A stretch of 39,572 nucleotides of DNA. Source: Paracoccus sp. (in: a-proteobacteria). Lineage in GTDB: Bacteria; Pseudomonadota; Alphaproteobacteria; Rhodobacterales; Rhodobacteraceae. Below, in pieces: positions 24,303 through 33,656 of this stretch (position 1 is its first letter; each line of letters begins with the position of its first letter). The stretch spans positions 1 through 39,572 of the forward strand of contig NZ_JAUVVF010000033.1 in assembly GCF_030604785.1 (NCBI RefSeq), written 5' to 3'. The position numbers and the translations under genes were made by a program. The notes beneath the pieces were generated by a model. That model searched no databases. It was given only the letters and a program-made list of their open reading frames with translations, and was not told the DNA's origin.

Positions 24303-25220
24303 ATGACCTACAGCGTCTTCATCGATGGCGAGGCCGGCACGACCGGTCTTCAGATCCGCGACCGGCTTCTGGGCCGCGCCGATATCCGTCTGGTGCAGGT
24401 CGATCCCGCCCGCCGGAAGGACCCCGAGGCAAGGCGCGAGGCCTTCGCCGCCGCCGATGTGGCGATCCTCTGCCTGCCCGACGAGGCCGCGCGCGAGGCC
24501 GTGGCTTTGTGCGCCGATCTGCCGACACGGATCATCGATGCCTCGACGGCGCATCGGGTCGATCCCGACTGGGTCTACGGCTTCGCCGAACTGGCCCCCG
24601 AGATGCGCGAGCGGATCGCCAGCGCGCGGCTGGTCAGCAATCCGGGCTGCTATTCGACCGGCGCCATCGCAATCCTGGCGCCGCTGATCGCGGCCGGCCT
24701 GGTCCAGCCCGACGAGGCGCTGTCGATCAACGCCGTCAGCGGCTATTCGGGCGGCGGCAAGGCGCTGATCGCCGAATACGAATCGGGCGAGGCACCCGCG
24801 CATTTCGTCTATGGGCTGAGCCAAGGCCACAAGCACATCCCCGAAATCATGCGCCAGACCGGCCTGACGCGCCGCCCGGTCTTTTCCCCCGCCGTGGGCA
24901 ATTTCGCGCAGGGCATGGCGGTGCAATTGCCGTTGCACCTCGACCAGAACCGCAGCATCGGCGCGCTGCATCAGGCCCTGGCCGCCCATTATCATGGCCA
25001 GACCTTCATCCGCGTGTCGCCCGCCGAGGCGATCGGCGCACGTCTGGTGCCGACCGCACATAACGGGACGAACCTGCTGGAGATCAGCGTGCATGGCGAC
25101 GACGCCGCGGGCTGCGCCACGGTGGTCGCGGTGCTGGACAATCTGGGCAAGGGCGCGTCCGGGGCGGCGGTGCAGAATCTCAACATCATGCTGGGTATCG
25201 ACGAGGCCGCCAGCCTCTGA
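24303..25220 (+). CDS. argC: N-acetyl-gamma-glutamyl-phosphate reductase ArgC (type 2)
   Basis: ArgC reduces N-acetylglutamyl phosphate to the semialdehyde with NADPH, the third step of arginine synthesis. The 305-residue product belongs to the shorter type 2 group. It begins MTYSVFIDGEAGTTGLQIRD with a GxxGxxG-like cofactor loop, has catalytic Cys116 in VSNPGCYSTGAI, and SGYSGGGKALIAEYESGE and LSQGHKHIPEI with the active-site His. The start at 24303 matches the family; a frame upstream is open but lacks the motif. A strong terminator follows, so it is probably a single-gene unit. GGGGGATGG precedes the ATG. Confidence 0.95.
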   Translation: MTYSVFIDGEAGTTGLQIRDRLLGRADIRLVQVDPARRKDPEARREAFAAADVAILCLPDEAAREAVALCADLPTRIIDASTAHRVDPDWVYGFAELAPEMRERIASARLVSNPGCYSTGAIAILAPLIAAGLVQPDEALSINAVSGYSGGGKALIAEYESGEAPAHFVYGLSQGHKHIPEIMRQTGLTRRPVFSPAVGNFAQGMAVQLPLHLDQNRSIGALHQALAAHYHGQTFIRVSPAEAIGARLVPTAHNGTNLLEISVHGDDAAGCATVVAVLDNLGKGASGAAVQNLNIMLGIDEAASL

Positions 25221-25268
25221 GCGACATCAGCCTTAGGCAGTCATTGACTGCCGAAAGGATGGGGGATT

Positions 25269-25307
25269 AAGACATTCGGGGGTATTCCCCGAATGTCTTC
25301 TCTTTTT
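25269..25307 (+). terminator. Rho-independent terminator of argC
   Basis: A perfect 13-bp stem (25269-25281 with 25287-25299) with a five-base loop is followed by CTCTTTTT. It ends just before the RTX gene start, so that gene needs its own promoter or read-through; it also shows that the upstream alternative start at 25293, inside the stem, is unlikely. Confidence 0.92.
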
Positions 25308-25322
25308 CGCGAGGAATTCCCC

Positions 25323-26759
25323 ATGGCGCTTATGCGCAGCGGCAAGAAGTTCGACTTGCTTTCGCTGGATTTGTCCCTTCCTTTCGTCAGCCTCTATAGA
25401 GGGGATCTGCGGGCGAACTCCTTCCTGGAGCACGATGGAACCGCTTACAGCGATTGGTATTTTGCTCCTTACCACCTCGGTTTTCGCGAGGTGGGGGTCG
25501 TGTCTTTCGGCGGCTCCGGCTTCGCCTTTCCCCCCAACCCGTCGGCGACAACAGGGCGTGTCAATGTTGTCTTCCAGATTACACCGCCTCTTTCCGTCAT
25601 CCCGGACTGGGAAATCATTGGCCTCGACATGTCGCTTCGCGATTTGCGGCAGGCCGGCCTGACCCCGACGCTTGACGACGACCGCGCCCTGTTCCGCCAG
25701 GCCCTGTCCGGCAATGATTTCGTCCGGTTGAGCGATTTCGCCGATCGCATGCTGGGCTTCGATGGGAATGATACGATTGAGGGCGGCGGCGGCAACGACA
25801 CGCTTCTGGGCGGTAACGGCAACGACAGCCTGCTGGGCGGCTGGGGGAATGACCATCTCGAAGGCGAGGACGGTAACGACACGCTGGTCGGCGACGACGG
25901 CAATGACAGACTTTTCGGCGGCGCTGGTAATGACCGCCTTCTGGGAGACCGGGGCAATGACCATCTCGAGGGCGGAACGGGCAATGACACGCTGATCGGC
26001 GGGGGGGGCAACGACACTCTGCTGGGCGGGCCCGGCATCGACCGCCTGCATCTGGACGATGGCGACGATGTGCTGCGTGGCGGCGATGGCAGCGACTGGC
26101 TTGTCGTGGGGACGCGCGGTGCGCGCGTCGATCTGGCGATCGGCGGGGCGCAGAATACCGGCTATGGCCGCGACGTGATCGCAGGCATTCCGAACATCCA
26201 GGGCGGTGCGGCCAACGACTCGCTGATGGGCAACGCGGCCGCGAACACGCTTCTGGGCGGGGGCGGCAATGACCGCCTGTTCGGGCGGCTCGGTGCCGAC
26301 CGGCTCGAGGGCAATGCCGGCAACGACCTGCTGGATGGCGGTCTGGGCAATGACACGCTGCTGGGCGGCTTCGGCAGCGACACGCTGATCGGCGGGTCCG
26401 GCACCGACATCCTGACCGGGGGACCGGGGGCCGATGTCTTCGTGTTCCGCAGCCTTGGCGATACCAGCCGCGACGTCTCGCGGGCCGATGTGATCACCGA
26501 CTTCCAGCGCGGCCTCGACCGGATCGACCTCCGCCAGATCGACGCCGATACCGGGCGGGCGGGCAATAACAGCTTCAGCTTCATCGGCACGGGGGATTTG
26601 TCGCGCGCGGGGCAGGTCTCCTACGAGCGCATCGACCGGCCGGGCACTCAGAACGACTTCACCCATGTCCTGCTGGATGTGGACGGCGACGGGCGCGCCG
26701 ACGGGATCATCCGCCTGCAGGGCCTGCACAACCTGACGGCAAACGACTTCCTGCTGTAA
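25323..26759 (+). CDS. RTX-repeat calcium-binding protein, probably type I secreted
   Basis: The 478-residue protein has an N-terminal domain (1-140) I do not recognise. Two blocks of RTX nonapeptides GGxGxDxLx follow (about 144-260 and 292-372), which fold as calcium beta-rolls outside the cell. The C-terminal part resembles the serralysin M10 C-domain (GGPGADVFVFRSLGDTSRDV, then ADVITDFQRGLDRIDL) and includes an EF-hand-like DVDGDGRAD (452-460). There is no Sec signal; the C-terminal end NLTANDFLL suits type I export. No zinc-protease HExxH or other enzyme motif is seen, and no HlyB/HlyD/TolC genes are near. GAGGAA precedes the ATG. Confidence 0.85.
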   Translation: MALMRSGKKFDLLSLDLSLPFVSLYRGDLRANSFLEHDGTAYSDWYFAPYHLGFREVGVVSFGGSGFAFPPNPSATTGRVNVVFQITPPLSVIPDWEIIGLDMSLRDLRQAGLTPTLDDDRALFRQALSGNDFVRLSDFADRMLGFDGNDTIEGGGGNDTLLGGNGNDSLLGGWGNDHLEGEDGNDTLVGDDGNDRLFGGAGNDRLLGDRGNDHLEGGTGNDTLIGGGGNDTLLGGPGIDRLHLDDGDDVLRGGDGSDWLVVGTRGARVDLAIGGAQNTGYGRDVIAGIPNIQGGAANDSLMGNAAANTLLGGGGNDRLFGRLGADRLEGNAGNDLLDGGLGNDTLLGGFGSDTLIGGSGTDILTGGPGADVFVFRSLGDTSRDVSRADVITDFQRGLDRIDLRQIDADTGRAGNNSFSFIGTGDLSRAGQVSYERIDRPGTQNDFTHVLLDVDGDGRADGIIRLQGLHNLTANDFLL

Positions 26760-27011
26760 GGCCAGACGGCGCTTGTCGTTCCCCTGCCGGAGCATCTGGC
26801 TGCGCTCGGGCGTCCGATTGAGCCCGTGATGATCAAACGCCTCGCTGTCCTCAGGAGCGGCGGGGCAGGAGCTGCGCGGCAACCGGGCGCGTCTTCTGCC
26901 GCAAGCTCAGCCGACATGCTCAAGCCGACTGGGCTTCAAGAGTTAAGGCGCTGACCAACGATATCCGCGCGCCATTGGCGGCGGAACGCATGATTGTTCT
27001 CAAAGGATAAC
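26760..27011. other. Gap between the RTX gene and tRNA-Ala
   Basis: No gene is supported here. A frame continuing directly from the RTX stop stays open to about 26952 (VVPLPEHLAALGRPIEPVMI and on), but it has no start with a ribosome binding site and I do not recognise it. It could be decayed coding or insertion-sequence debris. No terminator hairpin with a T-tract is evident. Confidence 0.3.
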
Positions 27012-27087
<76 letters not shown>

Positions 27088-27148
27088 ACGTGTTCGCCGG
27101 TTTAATCGTCGCGGCGCCGATGTCAAGACGCCGCGACACCCAGCAGCC

Positions 27149-29983
27149 CTATTCCGCCGCCTGCGCGTAGCTTTCCAGCGGCGGACAGGTGCAGATCAGG
27201 TTCCGGTCGCCATGGGCATTGTCCACCCGCCCGACCGGAGGCCAGTACTTGTCCACCCGGAACGCCCCCGGAGGGAAACAGCCCTGCTCGCGCGAATAGG
27301 GGCGGTCCCAGCCGCGGACCAGATCCTCGACCGTGTGGGGCGCGTGGCGCAGCGGGCTCTGGTCCGCCGCGATGCGGCCCTCGGCGACGTCGGTGATCTC
27401 GTCCCGGATCGCCAGCAGCGCCGTGACGAAGCGGTCGATCTCGGCCTTTGTCTCGCTCTCGGTCGGCTCGACCATCAGCGTGCCGCTGACCGGCCAGCTC
27501 ATCGTCGGCGCATGGAAGCCGTTGTCGATCAGCCGCTTGGCGATGTCGTCCACGGTCACGCCATGAGCCGCGAAGGGGCGCGTGTCGATGATGCATTCAT
27601 GCGCGACCCGGCCGCGATTGCCCATGAACAGGATCGGATAGGCCCCCGCCAGCCGGCTGGCAATGTAGTTGGCGTTCAGGATCGCCACCCGCGTCGCCTG
27701 CGTCAGCCCCTCGCCGCCCATCATCAGGCAATAGGCCCACGAGATCAGCAGGATCGAGGCCGACCCGTAGGGCGCCGCCGAGACCGCGCCCTCACCGGTG
27801 CGCGGATCGCCGGGCAGGAAGGGCGCCAGATGCGCCTTGACCCCGATCGGCCCCATGCCGGGCCCGCCTCCGCCATGCGGGATGGCAAAGGTCTTGTGCA
27901 GGTTCAGGTGGCTCACATCGCCCCCGATCTCGCCCGGTTTCACCAGGCCCACCAGCGCGTTCATGTTCGCGCCGTCGATATAGACCTGCCCGCCATGCTT
28001 GTGCGTGATCTCGCAGACCTGCCGCACGGTGTCCTCAAACACGCCATGGGTCGAGGGATAGGTGATCATCACCGCCGCCAGCCGGTCGCCCGCCTTGGTG
28101 GCCTTGTCGGCGAAATCCTCGAGGTCGATGTCCCCGTTCGGCGCCGATTTCACCACGACCACCTGCATCCCGCACATCTGGGCGCTGGCCGGGTTCGTGC
28201 CATGGGCCGAGACCGGAATCAGGCAGATGTCGCGATCCTCGCCCCGCGCCTTGTGATAGGCTTGGATCGTCAGAAGCCCCGCATATTCGCCCTGCGCGCC
28301 GCTGTTGGGCTGCATCGAGAACGCGTCATAGCCGGTGATGCGGCAAAGCTTCTCGGTCAGGTCGGCGATGGCCTCGTGATAGCCCGCCGCCTGATCATGG
28401 GGCGCAAAGGGGTGCAGCGCGCCGAATTCGGGCCAGGTGATCGGCATCATCTCGGCCGCGGCGTTCAGCTTCATCGTGCAGGATCCAAGCGGGATCATCG
28501 CCCGGTCCAGCGCCAGATCCCGGTCCGACAGGCGGCGCATGTAGCGCATCATCTCGGATTCGGCACGGTTCATGTGAAAGACCGGATGGGTCAGATAATC
28601 GCTTTCGCGCAGCAGATCGTCCGGGATCGCGGGCGCGCTGGCCGCCGCCGCCGGGTCGGTGATGCCGAAGGCGTCCAGCAGGCGGGCGATCACGCCGGCA
28701 TCGGTCGTCTCGTCCACGCTGATGCCCACGCGGTCGCGGCCCACGCGGCGCAGGTTGATGCCGCGCTGCTCGGCGGCGGCCAAGATGCCCGCCTGACCGA
28801 CGCCCACCTTGACCGTGATCGTGTCGAAGAACGCCTCGGGCGCGACCTCGGCCCCGGCCGCCCGCAGCGCATCGGCAATGGTCACGGCATGCAGATGCAC
28901 CCGCTGCGCGATGGCGCGCAGACCGACCGGCCCGTGAAAGACCGCGTAGAACCCCGCCATGACGGCCAGCAGCGCCTGCGCGGTGCAGACATTGCTGGTC
29001 GCCTTCTCGCGGCGGATATGCTGCTCGCGCGTCTGCAGCGACAGGCGCAGCGCCTGCCGGCCGGCGGCGTCGATGCTGACCCCCACGATCCGGCCGGGCA
29101 TCGCCCGCTTCAACTCGTCCCGGCAGGACATGAAGGCCGCATGCGGGCCGCCATAACCCATCGGCACGCCGAAACGCTGCGCGCTGCCCACGGCGATGTC
29201 GGCCCCCATCGCCCCCGGCTCCTTCAGCAGGCACAGGGCCAGCAGGTCCGTCGCAACGACCGCCAGCGCGCCCGCGGCATGCAGCGCCTCGATCTCGGGC
29301 GACAGGTCGCGGATATGGCCGTAGGTGCCCGGATACTGGAAGATCGCGCCGAAGACCTGATCGGCCACCAGATCATCGACCGAGCCCTTGAGGATCCGGA
29401 TGCCCAGAGGCGCCGCCCGCGTCTCGATCACGCTGATCGTCTGCGGATGCAGGTCATGGGCGACGAAGAACGCATCGGCCTTGGACTTGGCCTGCCGCCG
29501 CGCCATGGCCATCGCCTCGGCCGCCGCCGTCGCCTCGTCCAGCAGGCTGGCATTGGCCACCGGCAGCCCGGTCAGGTCCGCCACCATGGTCTGGAAGTTC
29601 AACAGCGCCTCAAGCCGCCCCTGCGCGATCTCGGGCTGATAGGGCGTATAGGCCGTATACCAGGCCGGGTTCTCCAGGATGTTGCGCTGGATCGCGGGCG
29701 GCGTGACCGTGCCGTAATACCCCTGACCGATCAGGCTGGTCATCACGCGGTTCTTCGCGGCAACCTCGCGCATCCGCGCGATCAGCCCGGCCTCCGACAG
29801 GGCGGGCCAGTCCAGCCGGTCATCCTGCCGGATCGCGGCGGGCACGGTCTGCTCGATCAGCTGATCCAGACTGTCGGCGCCGACGGCCTTCAGCATCTCG
29901 GCCATCTCGGCCGGGGACGGCCCGATATGGCGGCGGTTGGCGAAATCGTCGGGGTTGTAGTCGGTCGCGGTCCAGCGGCTCAT
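27149..29983 (-). CDS. gcvP: Glycine dehydrogenase (decarboxylating), P-protein GcvP
   Basis: GcvP is the PLP enzyme that decarboxylates glycine and passes the aminomethyl group to the lipoyl arm of GcvH. The 944-residue product is the full-length fused type. It begins [27 protein letters not shown] and holds an N-terminal transaminase-like half ([16 protein letters not shown]) and a C-terminal half with the PLP lysine in [20 protein letters not shown]. The end has [20 protein letters not shown]. The start at 29983 follows GGAGGCGTG; an in-frame upstream Met lies in a repeat-like spacer. It is the last gene of gcvT-H-P, separated from gcvH by about 140 bases. Confidence 0.97.
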   Translation of the reverse strand: MSRWTATDYNPDDFANRRHIGPSPAEMAEMLKAVGADSLDQLIEQTVPAAIRQDDRLDWPALSEAGLIARMREVAAKNRVMTSLIGQGYYGTVTPPAIQRNILENPAWYTAYTPYQPEIAQGRLEALLNFQTMVADLTGLPVANASLLDEATAAAEAMAMARRQAKSKADAFFVAHDLHPQTISVIETRAAPLGIRILKGSVDDLVADQVFGAIFQYPGTYGHIRDLSPEIEALHAAGALAVVATDLLALCLLKEPGAMGADIAVGSAQRFGVPMGYGGPHAAFMSCRDELKRAMPGRIVGVSIDAAGRQALRLSLQTREQHIRREKATSNVCTAQALLAVMAGFYAVFHGPVGLRAIAQRVHLHAVTIADALRAAGAEVAPEAFFDTITVKVGVGQAGILAAAEQRGINLRRVGRDRVGISVDETTDAGVIARLLDAFGITDPAAAASAPAIPDDLLRESDYLTHPVFHMNRAESEMMRYMRRLSDRDLALDRAMIPLGSCTMKLNAAAEMMPITWPEFGALHPFAPHDQAAGYHEAIADLTEKLCRITGYDAFSMQPNSGAQGEYAGLLTIQAYHKARGEDRDICLIPVSAHGTNPASAQMCGMQVVVVKSAPNGDIDLEDFADKATKAGDRLAAVMITYPSTHGVFEDTVRQVCEITHKHGGQVYIDGANMNALVGLVKPGEIGGDVSHLNLHKTFAIPHGGGGPGMGPIGVKAHLAPFLPGDPRTGEGAVSAAPYGSASILLISWAYCLMMGGEGLTQATRVAILNANYIASRLAGAYPILFMGNRGRVAHECIIDTRPFAAHGVTVDDIAKRLIDNGFHAPTMSWPVSGTLMVEPTESETKAEIDRFVTALLAIRDEITDVAEGRIAADQSPLRHAPHTVEDLVRGWDRPYSREQGCFPPGAFRVDKYWPPVGRVDNAHGDRNLICTCPPLESYAQAAE

Positions 29984-30019
29984 CACGCCTCCATCGGGGC
30001 GCGCGGCCCCCTCTTCTTC

Positions 30020-30062
30020 GTTGTCCAAATACCCTGGGGGTCCGGGGGTGAAACCCCCGGCG
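30020..30062. repeat. GC-rich intergenic element of a kind common in Rhodobacterales
   Basis: The stretch around CAAATACCCTGGGGGTCCGG followed by GGGTGAAACCCCCGG holds a hairpin (GGGGGT/ACCCCC) and resembles short dispersed intergenic sequences I recall from many Rhodobacteraceae genomes. It lies in the 139-base gap between gcvH and gcvP. A copy number cannot be measured from this window, where I see only one. Confidence 0.4.
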
Positions 30063-30122
30063 CCCGCCGGGCCGAAGCCCGGCAGATCTGTCGTCGCCAG
30101 GCGCGACGGCCCGGAAAAGGCC

Positions 30123-30482
30123 TCAGCCGATCAGAGCCTGATAGGCCGCCTCGTCCATGAAGCCCTCCATCGCACCGGTGTCCGCCGGCCTGATGCGGAA
30201 GAACCAGGCCGCCATCGGATCGCCGTTCACGTCGCCGGGGCTGTCGGCCAGCGCGCCGTTCACCGCCGTGATGACCCCCGCCACCGGCGCCACGATGTCC
30301 GAGGCCGCCTTCACGCTCTCGATCACAACGATCTCGTCGCCCGCCTCGACCTCGCGGCCCTCTTCGGGCAGTTCGATGAAGACCACGTCGCCCAGCTGGT
30401 CGCTGGCATGCCGGGTGACGCCCACGACGATCTCGTCGCCCTCGGCGCGCAGCCATTCATGGTCTTCGGTATATTTCAACAT
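30123..30482 (-). CDS. gcvH: Glycine cleavage system H protein
   Basis: GcvH is the lipoyl carrier that shuttles the aminomethyl group from GcvP to GcvT and is reoxidised by the L-protein. The 119-residue product begins [20 protein letters not shown] and carries the lipoylation site Lys58 in [18 protein letters not shown]. The end [15 protein letters not shown] and [11 protein letters not shown] are typical. It follows gcvT by nine bases and precedes gcvP on the same strand. Confidence 0.97.
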   Translation of the reverse strand: MLKYTEDHEWLRAEGDEIVVGVTRHASDQLGDVVFIELPEEGREVEAGDEIVVIESVKAASDIVAPVAGVITAVNGALADSPGDVNGDPMAAWFFRIRPADTGAMEGFMDEAAYQALIG

Positions 30483-30491
30483 GACAGAACC

Positions 30492-31598
30492 TCAGCGTTT
30501 GTAGGAAGGCGTGACAAAGGGCAGGGGGCAGACGGTGACGGGCAGGCGCTTGCCGCGCAGTTCTGCCTCGATCACGGCGCCGTCGGGAATGTCGGCGGGG
30601 ATGCGTGCCATGGCGACCGGCCCGCCGACCGAGGGTCCGAAGCCCCCCGAACTGACCGTCCCGATCGCGCGCCCCTCGGCGTCGAACAGCGCCACCCCCT
30701 CGCGGATCGGCGCGCGCCCCTCGGGGCGCAGGCCGCGGCGGATGCCGCCGGCAGCCTCCAGAACGCGCGCGGCGCCCGGAAAACCGCCCGCCCGCGCACC
30801 GCCCGGTCGGCGGATCTTGGGGATGGACCAGGCCAGACCGGCCTCGGCCGGGGTCACGCCCGCATCCATGTCATGCCCGTAAAGCGGCATCCCGGCCTCC
30901 AGCCGCAGGCTGTCGCGGGCGCCCAGGCCGATGGGCGCCACCTCGGGCTGGTCCAGCAGCGCGCGGGCGAAGGCCTCCAGCCGCTCGGCAGGCACCGAAA
31001 TCTCGAACCCGTCCTCGCCCGTATAGCCCGAACGCGAGATCCACAGCGCGACCCCGTCCCAGTCATGCACCTGGCTGTCCATGAAGCGCATCGCGGTGAC
31101 GCCCGGAACCAGCCGTGCCAGCACGGCCTCGGCCTCGGGGCCTTGCAGCGCCAGCAGGCCGCGATCCGTGACCGGCGTGACGGTCACGTCGTCCAGCCCC
31201 TGCAGATGCGCGATGTCCTGTTCCGCGCAGGCCGCGTTCACGACCAGCAGGAAGTGATCGCCCCGGTTGGCGAACATCAGATCGTCCAGAATCCCGCCCG
31301 CATCGTTCGTGAACAGGCCGTAGCGCTGCCGCCCCTCGGGCAGGCCAAGCACATCGGCAGGGATCAGGCTTTCCAGCGCCAAAGCGGCGGTCTCGAGCCG
31401 GCCGTCCTTCGGCGCGACCAGAACCTGACCCATATGGCTGACATCGAAGAGGCCCGCTTGGCCGCGGCTGTGCAGATGCTCGGCCATGACGCCCATCGGA
31501 TACTGGACCGGCATCTCCCAGCCGGCGAAGGGCACCATCCGGGCGCCCAGTTCGACATGCAGATCGTAAAGTCCGGTCCGGCGACTCGTCTCGGCCAT
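30492..31598 (-). CDS. gcvT: Aminomethyltransferase, T-protein GcvT
   Basis: GcvT transfers the one-carbon unit from the lipoyl arm to tetrahydrofolate, releasing ammonia. The 368 residues begin [20 protein letters not shown] and contain [20 protein letters not shown], the folate-site region [11 protein letters not shown], and [19 protein letters not shown] with the conserved tetrahydrofolate-binding residues. [20 protein letters not shown] is the C-terminal signature. GCAGGAGGGCCTG precedes the ATG. It is the first gene of gcvT-H-P and lies under the glycine riboswitch. Confidence 0.97.
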   Translation of the reverse strand: MAETSRRTGLYDLHVELGARMVPFAGWEMPVQYPMGVMAEHLHSRGQAGLFDVSHMGQVLVAPKDGRLETAALALESLIPADVLGLPEGRQRYGLFTNDAGGILDDLMFANRGDHFLLVVNAACAEQDIAHLQGLDDVTVTPVTDRGLLALQGPEAEAVLARLVPGVTAMRFMDSQVHDWDGVALWISRSGYTGEDGFEISVPAERLEAFARALLDQPEVAPIGLGARDSLRLEAGMPLYGHDMDAGVTPAEAGLAWSIPKIRRPGGARAGGFPGAARVLEAAGGIRRGLRPEGRAPIREGVALFDAEGRAIGTVSSGGFGPSVGGPVAMARIPADIPDGAVIEAELRGKRLPVTVCPLPFVTPSYKR

Positions 31599-31617
31599 CA
31601 GGCCCTCCTGCGAAACA

Positions 31618-31631
31618 GCCGGACAGCCGGC
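31618..31631 (-). promoter_or_regulatory. Candidate expression-platform hairpin of the glycine riboswitch
   Basis: GCCGG and CCGGC (31627-31631 with 31618-31622) enclose a four-base loop just upstream of the gcvT Shine-Dalgarno and are followed by TGTTTC. It may be the switching element between aptamer and start codon, acting on termination or translation; which one cannot be told by eye. Confidence 0.35.
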
Positions 31632-31662
31632 ATCGGTTGAACGGGAAAACCCGCGCCTCGAT

Positions 31663-31824
31663 GCCCCCTCTGTCCCTGCCCGAAACGGGCGCCTGAGATC
31701 GTTATCCCTTCGGCGGGTCTTGCGACCACTCTCCAGAGTTCTTGCGGAAAGCGGTCCTTTCGCCTGAGAGCTTGCCGGGGCGGCTTCTCCTTCGGCCCCG
31801 GCACGCGTGCCGGTGTCTCCCGAA
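31663..31824 (-). ncRNA. Tandem glycine riboswitch (gcvT element)
   Basis: Two glycine aptamers lie in series in the gcvT leader. On the minus strand the first runs from CGGGAGACACCGG near 31822, through GCCGAAGGAGAAGCC and TCTCAGGCGAAAGGACCG. The second runs from AACTCTGGAGAGTGG near 31739, through CGCCGAAGGGATAA and TCTCAGGC to GGGACAGAGGG near 31665. These are the conserved core strings of the family, present twice in order. Glycine binding turns on the glycine cleavage operon in known cases. It sits about 65 bases upstream of the gcvT start. Confidence 0.95.
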
Positions 31825-31978
31825 TTCCGACCCCACCCCTAGCCGCAGCCCGCGCGCAAGGCAAGCGTCTTGTCGCTTGCGTGCCCCGAAACGCCGTTTT
31901 TGGACGTCGGGCTGCCGCTCTGGTTGACACCCCGACCCGCCGCGCGCCAAGGTCGCCCCGCGCAAGGACAGGCCCGGA

Positions 31979-33652
31979 ATGCAGCCCAAATTCTTCCAGA
32001 TCGGCTTCAACAAATGCGGCACGACCTTCATCGCGCGGCTCTTCGACATGAATGCGATCCCGGCCGCCCATTGGCTGGAAGGCGCCTTGGCCGAGGATAT
32101 CGCCTATGCCAAGCTGACCGGCGCGCGGCCCCTGGCGCGCTGGGCCGACCGGGTGACGGCCTTCACCGACATGGAATCGGCGCGCTTCCTGAACATGCCC
32201 ATCATCGAGGCGTTCAAGGATTACGCCTTCCTTGACGCGCATTATCCGGGCGCGGTCTTCATGCTGAACACCCGCCGGGTCGAGGACTGGATCGCCAGCC
32301 GCTACCTGCATCGCGGCGGCGCCTATGCGCGCGGCCATGCGGCATGGCGCGGCGTGGCCCTGGGCGAACTGGCCGATCTCTGGGCAGAGGAATGGCAGGC
32401 GCATCTGACCGGCGCCCGGCAGCATTTCGCGGGCAGGCCCGAATTCATCGAGATCGACATCGACGAGGCCACCCCCGAGGATTACCGCCGCGCCCTCTCG
32501 CCCTGGTTCGACCTGCGGCGCATTCCCGACCTGCCCGGCGCGGGGGTGCGGCAGGCGCGCCTGCAGAACCTGCCCCGCGTGCGCGCAATGCTGGAAACAC
32601 CGCTGCCCGGCGCCGGCTACACGCCCGCAAGCCGCCTGCGGCTGGCGCGGCGTCTGACCGCGCTGGCCGCCCCGGCGCGGCTGGGCCTGACCCGTGCGCC
32701 GCGCGCGCCCCATGAACAGGCGGTCTGCCTGGATCTCGACCGGGCCGAATTGCGGGGCGCCGATGGCCGCCTTCTGCCCCTGCGCCGGGGCCCCGACGGC
32801 TTCTATCTCGAGGCTCAGCGCCCCGGCCTTCTGCGCGTCGCCCCGGTGGCCAACGACATCGCCCAGATCGCCGATCGCGGCTGCTACTGGCTGGACATGC
32901 GCCCTTCGGGGTCGGACCTTCCGGCCGAGGCGCCGCTCTTGGCCTGCCTGCGCGCGCGGGGGGCCGAGAACGTGTATCTGTGGCCCGCGCCGTGGCTGCA
33001 CCGGATCGGCAATGACGGCTTTCCCGGCGCGCCGCTGCCGCGCCGTCCGGCGCTGGCGGACCGGCCCGATCTGGCGGTCTGGCGCGGCAGGCTGTCGGGG
33101 CGCGGCGCCGATGGCCGCAGCGCGGAACAGGTCCTGAACGCGCTGGTCGGTGGCCATGCAGGTCCGCGTGCCCTGCGCGCGCTGACCGGGCTGTCGCGCT
33201 GGCGTCTGGCCTGCCTGGACCTGCCCGGCCTTGATGCCGCGATCCTGCCTGACGCGCGGCTGGAACAGGCGCTGTCCCATGCGCCCCTGACGCCGCCGCG
33301 CCTGGCCTCGGACCAGCCTGCCGGGCGCTACGCGATCAGTCTGGCCTCGACCGAAGGCGACAGCGACCTTCTGCCGCTGGTCCAGGACGAGGCCGTGGTC
33401 CTGGCCGAGGATGACGGCACCGAAAGCTTTGTCACCGGCCTCTTCCGCCCCTGGCGCCATATGATCCCGCTGAAGCAGGGCGCGGCCGATCTGCCCGAGA
33501 AGCTGGCCTGGGCCCGCGCCCATCCCGAAACCTGCGCGCAGATCTCGGCCCGCGCGCGCCGCCTTGCCGCCCGCCTGGCCGACCCCCGGGGCCGCCGCCT
33601 GCATCTGGCCCGTGTGATCGAGGCCTATCGCGCCGCCACGGGGCAGCTCTGA
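31979..33652 (+). CDS. Fusion of a PAPS-type sulfotransferase domain and a GT90/CAP10-like glycosyltransferase domain
   Basis: The 557-residue protein appears to join two transferases. Residues 1-185 look like a sulfotransferase: FQIGFNKCGTTFIARLF (6-22) fits the 5'-phosphosulfate loop and FMLNTRRVEDWIASRYL (94-110) fits the 3'-phosphate loop with its Arg/Ser. Residues about 245-557 match the layout of CAP10/GT90 glycosyltransferases: AVWRGRLSGRGADGRS (366-381), YAISLASTEGDSDLLPLVQDEAVVL (451-475) and LFRPWRHMIPLKQGAADLPEKLAWARAHPE (488-517). No signal or membrane segment is evident. The likely job is making or decorating a surface polysaccharide. It converges with the ABC ATPase with only four bases between the stops. 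Domain calls are from memory of motifs. Confidence 0.75.
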   Translation: MQPKFFQIGFNKCGTTFIARLFDMNAIPAAHWLEGALAEDIAYAKLTGARPLARWADRVTAFTDMESARFLNMPIIEAFKDYAFLDAHYPGAVFMLNTRRVEDWIASRYLHRGGAYARGHAAWRGVALGELADLWAEEWQAHLTGARQHFAGRPEFIEIDIDEATPEDYRRALSPWFDLRRIPDLPGAGVRQARLQNLPRVRAMLETPLPGAGYTPASRLRLARRLTALAAPARLGLTRAPRAPHEQAVCLDLDRAELRGADGRLLPLRRGPDGFYLEAQRPGLLRVAPVANDIAQIADRGCYWLDMRPSGSDLPAEAPLLACLRARGAENVYLWPAPWLHRIGNDGFPGAPLPRRPALADRPDLAVWRGRLSGRGADGRSAEQVLNALVGGHAGPRALRALTGLSRWRLACLDLPGLDAAILPDARLEQALSHAPLTPPRLASDQPAGRYAISLASTEGDSDLLPLVQDEAVVLAEDDGTESFVTGLFRPWRHMIPLKQGAADLPEKLAWARAHPETCAQISARARRLAARLADPRGRRLHLARVIEAYRAATGQL

Positions 33653-33656
33653 CGGG

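Noticed and set aside
25750..26430. Periodic 27-base DNA repeats that could look like a CRISPR or minisatellite
   Set aside because: The period is the nine-codon RTX repeat inside an intact reading frame, with no unique spacers.
27212..30160. 982-codon open frame on the plus strand opposite gcvP/gcvH
   Set aside because: It is the shadow of a GC-rich gene: composition is Arg/His/Gly/Asp-rich with no recognisable domain, while the other strand gives an unambiguous glycine dehydrogenase.
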